A stretch of DNA of 6,576 nucleotides from contig NYTT01000099.1 in assembly GCA_002683775.1 (NCBI GenBank), positions 1 to 6,576 of the forward strand, read 5' to 3'. This stretch comes from Flavobacteriales bacterium (lineage in GTDB: Bacteria; Bacteroidota; Bacteroidia; Flavobacteriales; BACL11). How positions within the stretch are numbered: position 1 is the first letter of the stretch; each line of letters begins with the position of its first letter. The notes under the pieces were generated by a model that was given only the letters and a program-made list of their open reading frames with translations, was not told the origin of the DNA and searched no databases. Positions 1 to 5,536 of the stretch are shown in pieces. The position numbers and the translations under genes were made by a program.

Positions 1-555
1 AAAATTATTGAATTTGATATTGCCGATATGGATAATATTGCTGAAAATGCAAAAAAATGTATTGATATTTTAGATGGTAGAATAGACGTATTAGTAAATA
101 ACGCTGGAATAGGGGTAAGTAAATCTATTGATAAATTAAATATTGAAGATTTTTTGAGAGTATTTAATGTTAATGTCTTTGGATTAGCACTATTTACTAA
201 AGAAATTATTCCATTAATGATTAAAGAATCTTATGGAACAATTGTTAATATTGGTTCAACAGCTAGCCTAAAAGGATATAAGAATGGAAGTATATATTCT
301 TCTTCAAAATTTGCTGTTCGTTGTTTGACTCAATGCTGGCAAGCTGAGTTGAGGCAGTATAACATTAGAGTTTGCCAAGTTAACCCTAGTGAGGTTACTA
401 CAGCTTTCGGTTCTTCTGATAGAATTGAGAGAGAGAATGTTAAAAATAAACTTACTCCAGATGAAATATCTCATTCCATTATTTCATCAATTGAAATGGA
501 TGATAGAGGGTTTATTAATGAACTTAATATTTGGGCTACAAACCCATTTAGTTAA
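1..555 (+). CDS. Short-chain dehydrogenase/reductase, 5' end cut by the window
   Basis: The frame is open from base 1, so the ATG at 28 is internal and the true start lies to the left; 184 residues are visible. This is the C-terminal three quarters of a classical SDR, a cytoplasmic NAD(P)(H)-dependent oxidoreductase. Visible landmarks, numbered in the fragment, are the acidic 'DIAD' after beta-3 (6-9), NNAG (33-36), the structural Asn in 'NVFG' (N58), the catalytic Ser in 'NIGS' (S86) and YSSSK (Y99, K103). The N-terminal TGxxxGxG cofactor motif is outside the window, so cofactor preference cannot be judged. The tail 'MDDRGFINELNIWATNPF' resembles a FabG-like group common in Bacteroidota, often annotated as 3-oxoacyl-ACP reductase; that resemblance is from memory and the substrate is unknown. 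The gene converges on the nitroreductase gene with 19 bp between stops. Confidence 0.93.
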   Translation, partial: KIIEFDIADMDNIAENAKKCIDILDGRIDVLVNNAGIGVSKSIDKLNIEDFLRVFNVNVFGLALFTKEIIPLMIKESYGTIVNIGSTASLKGYKNGSIYSSSKFAVRCLTQCWQAELRQYNIRVCQVNPSEVTTAFGSSDRIERENVKNKLTPDEISHSIISSIEMDDRGFINELNIWATNPFS

Positions 556-574
556 TTAATAGTCATTCTCTTTT

Positions 575-1282
575 TTATATTTCTTTTATCACCAAAGAAT
601 CATCTACTCTAAATCGTTCCGAATAAACTCCATTACTTGCCGCTTCACCGATTCCGAAAATCATTACAACATGTGATTGCCAGTTAAGTTTTAGCATCTT
701 CTTGATTCTTTTTTCATCAAATCCTTCCATAGGACAAGAGTCAAATCCTTCTGCAACTAGAGCCATCATAAAATTTTGACAGGCTAGTGCTGTAGTTTTT
801 GATACAGTTTCAAATAGTTCGTGTTTATATATAGGACCTCTAATTACTGGTTTGAAATATCCATAAATATTTACGAAAAGAAATATAAAGCGTTTGATAA
901 GCCCAGAAATCCCTAAAAAATCATGATAATAAGCAAATGGAATAAGTTTATTATAGTATTTGTCAACTAATGGAATAAATCTATTTTTTTTCTTGTGCTC
1001 TTCAATAATTAAATTACGATTTCTTTTCCATGTATCAATTTTGGATACAGCGATTACTAACTCTTTTGCTCCTTTTGCTGCATTTTGCGAGAAACAAGCC
1101 TTCACAACAGTTTCTTTCTTTTTTGGATCTCTTACCCAGTAGAATTCCCAAGGCTGTAAATTTGAAGAGTTAGCTGCAAGTACAGATGCTTTCAGACACT
1201 TCCTCATTACTGATTCAGGTACTTTGGTATCTTTAAATTTTCTTACTGATCTTCGTTTATTTATTAATTCAAAGAAATCCAT
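575..1282 (-). CDS. Nitroreductase-family FMN-dependent oxidoreductase
   Basis: A 235-residue protein of the nitroreductase superfamily, cytoplasmic dimeric FMN enzymes that reduce nitro compounds, quinones or similar electrophiles with NAD(P)H. What is seen: an N-terminal phosphate-contacting RRSVRKF (10-16), 'NSSNLQPWEF' (38-47, the usual S-x-QPW segment), and 'CPMEGF' (183-188) before the last beta strand with 'FGIGEA'. Between about 85 and 153 there is a lysine-rich then hydrophobic stretch (122-143). I read it as the long variable helical excursion of this superfamily rather than a membrane anchor, because no signal peptide is present. The ATG gives a normal N-terminus 'MDFFELINKRRS'. 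A perfect -7 box lies 47 bp upstream, on the far side of a divergent spacer shared with the lipoprotein gene. The physiological substrate cannot be read from sequence. Confidence 0.93.
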   Translation of the reverse strand: MDFFELINKRRSVRKFKDTKVPESVMRKCLKASVLAANSSNLQPWEFYWVRDPKKKETVVKACFSQNAAKGAKELVIAVSKIDTWKRNRNLIIEEHKKKNRFIPLVDKYYNKLIPFAYYHDFLGISGLIKRFIFLFVNIYGYFKPVIRGPIYKHELFETVSKTTALACQNFMMALVAEGFDSCPMEGFDEKRIKKMLKLNWQSHVVMIFGIGEAASNGVYSERFRVDDSLVIKEI

Positions 1283-1329
1283 AATTTCATCTTTTGTGGG
1301 TTTTAATCCAAGTTAATAATTAGTACTTC

Positions 1330-1337
1330 CAAAAGTA
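1330..1337 (-). promoter_or_regulatory. Bacteroidota -7 promoter box for the nitroreductase gene
   Basis: On the minus strand these bases read TACTTTTG, a perfect match to TAnnTTTG. The ATG is 47 bp downstream, which predicts a 5' leader of about 40 nt. The nearest upstream TTG (1365-1367) lies 27 bp away, longer than the usual -33/-7 spacing, so the -33 element is weak or absent. A TAnnTTTG box is expected several times per strand by chance in DNA this AT-rich; the placement in a divergent spacer is what supports it. Confidence 0.45.
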
Positions 1338-1412
1338 ATCAATTACATCTGATTCTATTGTTATCAAGAGATTAGTTCTTATGCATAGCATAACATTTCA
1401 TTATCAGTGCTT

Positions 1413-1420
1413 TATATTTG
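1413..1420 (+). promoter_or_regulatory. -7 promoter box for the small lipoprotein gene
   Basis: TATATTTG is a perfect match to the Bacteroidota -7 consensus, 16 bp before the ATG at 1437. Transcription would start near 1425, giving a leader of roughly 10 nt. That start would exclude the in-frame GTG at 1407. No convincing TTG lies at the -33 distance. The last four bases of the box form part of a perfect 14-bp palindrome (1417-1430). Confidence 0.55.
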
Positions 1421-1430
1421 TTTAAACAAA
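1417..1430. repeat. Perfect 14-bp palindrome over the predicted transcription start
   Basis: TTTGTTTAAACAAA equals its own reverse complement. It shares TTTG with the -7 box and covers the predicted start site of the lipoprotein gene, a position where a dimeric repressor could block RNA polymerase. By a rough composition-based estimate about one perfect 14-bp palindrome is expected by chance in this window, so an operator role is a suggestion only. Confidence 0.4.
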
Positions 1431-1436
1431 AAAAAT

Positions 1437-1838
1437 ATGAAATATTTTATAATTCTACTGTTTTCAACGTCATTGTTTGTTACATCTTGTGATGATACGC
1501 ATACAAAAGATAGTAATTTTAAAATTATTGATATTATAAATGACGTCAATATGATATCTAATGAGAGTGATGTATCTGTCATAAATAGTAATGAGCCAAT
1601 AGATGGTTTTGACATGCACAACTATTATATTGTTAAAATTATGTACGATGGATATGATAGTATAGAAACAGCTACAGTTTTCTTTGGAGATAGTGATATT
1701 TACGACAAGGCAAGATATACCTGGATTACAGATACTTCAATTAGTCTTACTTTATTTCACTCAATTTCTGATAAATATTCTACATTTAGAGTTTCAGGAA
1801 GAATGGATGGTTCTGGATCTGGCACTAGCTGGGATTAA
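1437..1838 (+). CDS. Small predicted lipoprotein of unknown function
   Basis: I do not recognise this 133-residue protein. It has a clear lipoprotein signal: a short charged start 'MKYF', a hydrophobic core (4-15) and a lipobox VTSC with the acylated Cys at 18, followed by Asp-Asp. It should be matured by signal peptidase II and held in the periplasm or outer membrane. The mature part is rich in Asp, Ser, Ile and Tyr, has no further Cys, and ends in a Gly/Ser-rich 'GSGSGTSWD'; beta-rich structure is likely but no motif stands out. The ATG at 1437 is preferred over an in-frame GTG at 1407 because the extension would put polar residues ahead of the signal peptide and would start before the predicted transcript. 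It is followed 41 bp later by the next secreted-protein gene, which has its own promoter box. Confidence 0.82.
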   Translation: MKYFIILLFSTSLFVTSCDDTHTKDSNFKIIDIINDVNMISNESDVSVINSNEPIDGFDMHNYYIVKIMYDGYDSIETATVFFGDSDIYDKARYTWITDTSISLTLFHSISDKYSTFRVSGRMDGSGSGTSWD

Positions 1839-1844
1839 TTTCTG

Positions 1845-1858
1845 TTAAAATATTTTAA
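1845..1858. repeat. Perfect 14-bp AT-only palindrome between two secreted-protein genes
   Basis: TTAAAATATTTTAA is self-complementary and sits 6 bp after the lipoprotein stop codon and 9 bp before the -7 box of the next gene. It could act as a regulatory site or as a very weak hairpin. With only A-T pairs and no loop it is a poor intrinsic terminator. Chance occurrence is plausible in DNA of this composition. Confidence 0.3.
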
Positions 1859-1867
1859 AATTACAAC

Positions 1868-1875
1868 TATCTTTG
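1868..1875 (+). promoter_or_regulatory. -7 promoter box 4 bp before the secreted protein's ATG
   Basis: TATCTTTG matches TAnnTTTG exactly, with only 'tgaa' between it and the ATG at 1880. Transcription should begin at or within a few bases of the start codon, so the mRNA would be leaderless or nearly so. A TG at 1843-1844 lies 23 bp upstream in the -33 region but is only a partial TTG element. Confidence 0.65.
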
Positions 1876-1879
1876 TGAA

Positions 1880-2560
1880 ATGAAGAAGTTGCTTCTATTT
1901 TTTATTTTTAGTTCAAAATTAATACAGGGTCAAGAGATTACAATTGATTTTCTTAATTCAATGGATGCTAATATTTATTCTCAAATAGTAGCATCATCAT
2001 TTGGAGACCTAGATAACGATAAAGTCGATGAACTTTTGTTAGTTGTTAATAAATTAGCTTCTACTTTAGATAACATACCAAGAAACATAATTCTTCTAAA
2101 AAAGAAGAAAGGCTCTTGGGTGAAATGGCAGGAGTCAAGTACAGAAATACTAGGATCTGGAGAAGGAGGTGTTATGGGGGACCCTTTTGAAGATGCTTAT
2201 ATTGAAGATAATGAAATTCATATTTCTCATTCAGGAGGTAGTAGGTGGAGGTGGTCATATCATCACACTTATTCTTTTAGAAAAAACTTATTTTTATTAA
2301 AGTCATACTATTCATATTGGGGAGCACTATGTGAGAGTAAGAATGAAGTTATTTTTAATTTAATTTCTGGTGTAGGTCATTATTGTGTAGATGTCGAAGA
2401 GTGTCCAGAAGGTTTCGGTGATAATTCTTACATGAAGGAATCATTGCCTTTAAAAGAAGACTTCATTCAAGCTAACCTGTTTATTGATTTATTTTCAAAA
2501 AAAGATAGTATTTATACTATAACAACTCCTCTAAATAATAGTTTTACACTGCCTCGATGA
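1880..2560 (+). CDS. Secreted protein with an FG-GAP/VCBS-like motif, function unknown
   Basis: A 226-residue protein with an N-terminal signal peptide (1 to about 18, 'MKKLLLFFIF' core, probable cleavage after GQ), so it is exported. No lipobox is present. Residues 42-51 read GDLDNDKVDE, with D43, D45, D47 and E51 arranged as in the calcium-binding DxDxDxxxE loops of FG-GAP/VCBS propeller repeats; only this one copy is visible, so it is not a full propeller. A second conserved-looking element is GGSRWRWSYHHTYSFR (119-134), and the C-terminal half has several Cys residues that could form disulfides. I recall similar short Bacteroidota proteins annotated only as VCBS-repeat or hypothetical. 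Its stop overlaps the start of the DUF4249 gene by ATGA, so the two are co-translated. Function and partner are not established. Confidence 0.85.
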   Translation: MKKLLLFFIFSSKLIQGQEITIDFLNSMDANIYSQIVASSFGDLDNDKVDELLLVVNKLASTLDNIPRNIILLKKKKGSWVKWQESSTEILGSGEGGVMGDPFEDAYIEDNEIHISHSGGSRWRWSYHHTYSFRKNLFLLKSYYSYWGALCESKNEVIFNLISGVGHYCVDVEECPEGFGDNSYMKESLPLKEDFIQANLFIDLFSKKDSIYTITTPLNNSFTLPR

Positions 2561-3567
2561 ATTTTTTAACTTCTTTCAAAGGTTTTCTATTATGTATTCT
2601 ATTAGTTAGTATGATTTTAAACTCATGTGATAAAGAGATCGAAGTTGACTTAGGCTCTTCCAAGGACCAAATTGTTGTGGAAGGATCTATTCAACAGCAG
2701 TATCCTGCTTATGTATTTTTAACGAAATCAGAAAACTACTTTAATCAAGTTAATATAAACACAATAGATAATATATCTGTTAATGATGCTGAAGTATATA
2801 TTGAAAGAAATGATGGTGTTATACATAAATTAACTCATATTAGCTCTCTTGATACCCTAATGATTTTAGATTCGTTAATGTTACCAATTAAGGGGCTTTA
2901 TATGGATGTTAATTATCAGCAAGACCAGTTTAGTCAAGCTGGCTATCAATATAAACTTTATATTTACTGGAAAGGCGACACAATTACATCAACGACTTCA
3001 ATCCCTCCACAATATCCAATTGATAGTGTATGGGTAGAGAGAAAAGATACAGTAGAAGATCAATATAAATGTTATATATGGGCAAGATTAAATGACCCGG
3101 ACACAATAAATAACTCAATTTTGGTTCATTATAAGAGAGATATTGGCTGGAAGCCAATGGATCCATTGTTTATTCCAACAGCAATATCTGTTAGGTCAGA
3201 CAATCTTCTTAACGGGGAGAGTCATACTGTTTCTTTTGCTAGATCAGGAAGATTTGATGAAGAAGACGGTGTTCTATTGCCATTTTATGCAGATAGAGAG
3301 GCAGATGGTAATTTTGTTCGTAAGGATATAGTAATGCTTAGAATATCACATATGGATTATGATTCATTTAAGTTTTGGAGATCAGTTGAAAGAAATCAGA
3401 GTACTAATGGCAATCCATTTGCAGAACCAATGAATTTATATAGTAATATTAAAGGAGGTCTTGGAATATGGGGAGGGTATGGGGTAAGTTATTTTTATAT
3501 TCCTATTGTGGCGGATACAGTAATTTATGAAACATATAATGATGTTGATGTTTTGGAGATTTTTTAA
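2557..3567 (+). CDS. DUF4249 domain lipoprotein
   Basis: A 336-residue predicted lipoprotein. The signal peptide has an unusually polar N-terminus (MNFLTSFKG), a hydrophobic core (10-21) and a lipobox LNSC with Cys at 24. The mature start 'CDKE' has Lys at +3 and Glu at +4, resembling flavobacterial lipoprotein export signals, so surface exposure is possible. The body fits DUF4249: 'QIVVEGSI' near 38-45, 'TSIPP...YPIDSVW' starting near 147, and 'GGLGIWGGYGVS' starting at 300, the usual closing motif. DUF4249 is essentially restricted to Bacteroidota and typically sits beside a TonB-dependent receptor, as a presumed accessory to uptake; that is family knowledge and the molecular role is not defined. 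Here the upstream partner is instead the secreted protein whose stop codon it overlaps by 4 bp. Confidence 0.9.
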   Translation: MNFLTSFKGFLLCILLVSMILNSCDKEIEVDLGSSKDQIVVEGSIQQQYPAYVFLTKSENYFNQVNINTIDNISVNDAEVYIERNDGVIHKLTHISSLDTLMILDSLMLPIKGLYMDVNYQQDQFSQAGYQYKLYIYWKGDTITSTTSIPPQYPIDSVWVERKDTVEDQYKCYIWARLNDPDTINNSILVHYKRDIGWKPMDPLFIPTAISVRSDNLLNGESHTVSFARSGRFDEEDGVLLPFYADREADGNFVRKDIVMLRISHMDYDSFKFWRSVERNQSTNGNPFAEPMNLYSNIKGGLGIWGGYGVSYFYIPIVADTVIYETYNDVDVLEIF

Positions 3568-3586
3568 TATAAACTCTGTTTCTTTG
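3553..3586 (+). promoter_or_regulatory. Promoter for the PhzF-methyltransferase pair
   Basis: The -7 box TTTCTTTG (3579-3586) has one mismatch to TAnnTTTG and is 4 bp ('taaa') before the PhzF ATG. TTG at 3553-3555, within TTTTG, lies 23 bp upstream as a -33 element and falls inside the 3' end of the DUF4249 coding region. This suggests the enzyme pair has its own start in addition to any read-through from upstream, again with almost no 5' leader. Confidence 0.5.
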
Positions 3587-3590
3587 TAAA

Positions 3591-4376
3591 ATGAAATATA
3601 AAATTTACCAAGTAGATTCTTTTTCAAATAGTGTTTTTGCTGGTAATCCTGCATGTGTTGTGCCACTTTCAATGTGGCTATCAGATGATATGCTTCTTAA
3701 TATTGCTAGAGAGAATGCAGTTGCTGAAACAGCTTTCTTTATAGATCATGGGGATTATATACATTTAAGGTGGTTCACACCTGATTTAGAAATTGATTTA
3801 TGTGGACATGCAACACTAGCAGTAGCTCATGTTTTAAAATCCGAATTAAATTATAATAAAAAAAAGATAAAGTTTAAAACTCAAAGTGGTGAGTTAATTG
3901 TATGTCATGAAAATGATTTCTATTATTTAGATTTCCCTTCTAGAAAACCAAAGTTATGTGAGCTCCCAACTGAAATAGCATCAGCATTAAATATTCAGCC
4001 ACAAGAAGTATACAGATCAAGAGACTATATGCTAGTATATAAGAATCAGCAAGAAGTAGAAGCAATTGATATAAATCAAGTTTTTTTTAATAAAATAAAT
4101 TTAGGCTACGGAGGTGTGATAGTTACAGCAAAAGGAGATTCTGTTGATTTCGTGTCAAGATTTTTCACACCTCAAGCAACAATTTTAGAAGATCCCGTTA
4201 CTGGATCAGCACATTGCTCCCTAATACCATTTTGGGCTGAACGATTATCTAAAATTGAGTTAAAGGCTAATCAGCTTTCAGAAAGAGGGGGTAGGTTGAT
4301 TTGCAAAGATAATGCTGATCGAGTGTTAATTGGAGGGCAGGCGGTAACTTACTCAAAAGGAGAGTTCTTATTGTAA
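3591..4376 (+). CDS. PhzF-family isomerase
   Basis: A 261-residue PhzF-family protein, within the usual 260-290 range. The fold is two related halves with the active site between them. Visible hallmarks are 'VDSFSNSVFAGNPACVV' (8-24), the catalytic acid-base Glu in 'NAVAETAFF' (E46, matching E45 of Pseudomonas PhzF), 'DLCGHATLA' (D69, H73), and the second-half loop 'DPVTGSAH' (D201, S206). All expected active-site residues are present, so an active isomerase is likely. PhzF itself isomerises dihydro-3-hydroxyanthranilate in phenazine synthesis, but no other phenazine genes are here and most family members have unknown substrates, so the symbol phzF is not applied. The methyltransferase gene starts 5 bp after its stop, indicating co-transcription. 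Confidence 0.93.
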   Translation: MKYKIYQVDSFSNSVFAGNPACVVPLSMWLSDDMLLNIARENAVAETAFFIDHGDYIHLRWFTPDLEIDLCGHATLAVAHVLKSELNYNKKKIKFKTQSGELIVCHENDFYYLDFPSRKPKLCELPTEIASALNIQPQEVYRSRDYMLVYKNQQEVEAIDINQVFFNKINLGYGGVIVTAKGDSVDFVSRFFTPQATILEDPVTGSAHCSLIPFWAERLSKIELKANQLSERGGRLICKDNADRVLIGGQAVTYSKGEFLL

Positions 4377-4381
4377 TTAAT

Positions 4382-4969
4382 ATGTCAATGCAACTAAATG
4401 ATAAATATTGGAACAATAGATATGAAAAGCTTGAAACAGGTTGGGACCTTGGTAAGGTGTCGATTCCCCTCAAGCAGTATTTTGAACAAATTAGCGATAA
4501 AAAACAGAAAATTTTAATACCAGGGTCCGGAAATGGCTATGAAGGAGAGTATTTATTTAACAATAATTTTATAAATACTCACATCTTAGAATGCTCTAGT
4601 AAAGCTGTACATAATTTCATTAAAAGGGCTCCTTCTTTTCCCAAAAATCAAATTCATAATATTGATTTTTTTTCTTTTGAAGGAAAGTTTAATCTTATAA
4701 TAGAGCAAACTTTTTTTTGTGCACTTGATATAAAATTAAGAAAGGATTATGTTAAAAAAGTAAGCAGTTTACTTGTTAAGGGAGGAAAATTAGTTGGGTT
4801 ACTTTTTGATATCCCTCTTAATACTGCTCACCCTCCTTTTGGAGGAGATGCGAATGAATACCTTCAGCTCTTTAGTGAAAAATTTAAAGTTGAAGTGTTA
4901 GAGAGATGTTATAACTCTATAAGTTCAAGAAGAGGGAAGGAGTTGTTTGTGATTTTAGTAAAGAAATAA
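4382..4969 (+). CDS. TPMT-family SAM-dependent methyltransferase
   Basis: A 195-residue class I methyltransferase of the thiopurine S-methyltransferase family, cytoplasmic. Motifs in order: 'YWNNRYEKLETGWDLG' (9-24) with the following S-x-PLKQY, the SAM-binding loop 'IPGSGNGYEGEYL' (46-58), an acidic ribose contact at the end of beta-2 (E70 in 'ILEC', where many bacterial relatives have Asp), 'NIDFF' (93-97), 'IIEQTFFCAL' (106-115), 'GGKLVGLLF' (134-142) and 'PPFGG' (151-155). The family methylates sulfur, selenium, tellurium or halide nucleophiles; the acceptor here cannot be told from sequence. Either ATG 4382 or ATG 4388 (Met 3) could be the start; the first gives the shorter gap to the PhzF gene, 5 bp. 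No promoter box is seen directly upstream, consistent with a bicistronic unit. It converges on the DUF1801 gene. Confidence 0.92.
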   Translation: MSMQLNDKYWNNRYEKLETGWDLGKVSIPLKQYFEQISDKKQKILIPGSGNGYEGEYLFNNNFINTHILECSSKAVHNFIKRAPSFPKNQIHNIDFFSFEGKFNLIIEQTFFCALDIKLRKDYVKKVSSLLVKGGKLVGLLFDIPLNTAHPPFGGDANEYLQLFSEKFKVEVLERCYNSISSRRGKELFVILVKK

Positions 4970-4996
4970 TTAACAGTAAAATGTCTCTTTTAACAG

Positions 4997-5437
4997 CTAT
5001 TTTATTAGTGCTTTTTCATAAAGAGTAATCCATTGCTTAACTGTCATTTTTGAACAAAGTTCTGCAATTAAATTATAAGGTATATCATCTAATTTTTTAA
5101 ATCTTATACAGCTTTTTCCCATATCTAACTTATGTCTAGCTTGCTTTGGGTATTCTTTAATGAACCAGTCTAGTATTTTTTTATCCGCATATATTCCCAT
5201 GTGATATATTGCTATATTATTCTTTCTAGCTGCTAAAGATAGAAATGGTAAAGGTAGCTCAGGTGAGCAGTGGCAGCCCTTTTTATAAATTGAATGAGGA
5301 ACCACCCATGATGGCATACCGTAATTGATACATTCCTCATAGCCTTCTGGTAAAGATTCCCTAATTAATGAAACTAGTTTGATTACAGACTGCTTTTTTT
5401 CACCTCTAAGATCATCAATATAATTGTCAGTGGTCAT
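4997..5437 (-). CDS. DUF1801 (YdhG-like) protein
   Basis: A 146-residue soluble protein of the DUF1801 family, related to Bacillus YdhG. Supporting features are 'CINYGMPSW' (36-44), 'CSPELPLPFLSLAARKN' (57-73), 'IAIYHMGIYA' (75-84) and the strongly conserved 'KLDMGKSCIRFK' (103-114), followed by a C-terminal helical segment. Length and architecture are normal for the family, and no signal peptide or membrane segment is present. The biochemical role of the family is poorly defined, so no function is assigned. The ATG gives a standard N-terminus. The gene is transcribed away from the LRR gene and converges on the methyltransferase gene with 27 bp between stops; no strong hairpin terminator is visible there. 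A near-consensus -7 box sits 4 bp before its start. Confidence 0.92.
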   Translation of the reverse strand: MTTDNYIDDLRGEKKQSVIKLVSLIRESLPEGYEECINYGMPSWVVPHSIYKKGCHCSPELPLPFLSLAARKNNIAIYHMGIYADKKILDWFIKEYPKQARHKLDMGKSCIRFKKLDDIPYNLIAELCSKMTVKQWITLYEKALIK

Positions 5438-5441
5438 TGTG

Positions 5442-5449
5442 TAAAAATA
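5442..5449 (-). promoter_or_regulatory. Near-consensus -7 box for the DUF1801 gene
   Basis: On the minus strand these bases read TATTTTTA, one mismatch (final G to A) from TAnnTTTG, and are followed by 'caca' and then the ATG. The 4-bp spacing equals that of three other genes in the window, which is the main support. No TTG is found at the -33 distance. Confidence 0.4.
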
Positions 5450-5490
5450 ATAATAAAAGTAAACTTCTTACTTATCTACTAATTCAGTTT

Positions 5491-5498
5491 TATATTTG
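5491..5498 (+). promoter_or_regulatory. Possible second -7 box upstream of the LRR gene
   Basis: TATATTTG is a perfect TAnnTTTG match 38 bp before the LRR start codon and would give a leader of about 30 nt. It could be an alternative promoter. Its TTTG (5495-5498) could alternatively serve as a loosely spaced -33 element, 26 bp before the box at 5525. No TTG is seen upstream of it. Confidence 0.3.
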
Positions 5499-5524
5499 AC
5501 TAAGTAGTTTATTGTTATTATTAT

Positions 5525-5532
5525 TATTTTTG
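5525..5532 (+). promoter_or_regulatory. -7 promoter box 4 bp before the LRR gene's ATG
   Basis: TATTTTTG matches TAnnTTTG exactly, with 'taaa' before the ATG at 5537, so a leaderless or nearly leaderless transcript is predicted. The box overlaps the end of a (TTA)4 tract (5515-5526); changes in tract length would alter spacing to upstream elements. Confidence 0.6.
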
Positions 5533-5536
5533 TAAA

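Noticed and set aside
556..574. Terminator between the converging SDR and nitroreductase genes
   Set aside because: The 19-bp gap has a short T-run but no inverted repeat.
960..1142. 60-residue open frame on the + strand inside the nitroreductase gene
   Set aside because: It lies wholly antisense to a well-supported enzyme gene and shows no promoter, signal peptide or recognisable domain.
1407..1436. Upstream in-frame GTG start adding 10 residues to the small lipoprotein
   Set aside because: The added residues (MLYICLNKKN) would spoil the signal peptide, and the GTG lies before the predicted transcription start set by the box at 1413-1420.
2984..3331. Short open frames on both strands inside the DUF4249 gene
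   Set aside because: They are out-of-frame shadows of a gene with clear family motifs throughout.
3436..3672. 78-residue minus-strand frame spanning the DUF4249/PhzF junction
   Set aside because: It overlaps two solid genes and their promoter, and its composition is that of antisense AT-rich DNA.
3591..4376. A phenazine biosynthesis locus
   Set aside because: Only the isomerase family is present; no other phenazine genes occur, and PhzF-family proteins are common outside phenazine pathways.
4267..4473. 68-residue minus-strand frame over the PhzF/methyltransferase junction
   Set aside because: It covers conserved coding sequence of both genes on the other strand and has no support of its own.
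4970..4996. Bidirectional terminator between the converging methyltransferase and DUF1801 genes
   Set aside because: Only a 5-bp A-T stem (TAAAA/TTTTA) with a 6-base loop could be drawn, with no GC-containing stem or clean U-tract.
5476..5507. Inverted repeat CTACTAA / TAAGTAG in the divergent promoter region
   Set aside because: Arms of 7 bases with one mismatch and an 18-base gap are within chance expectation for this composition.
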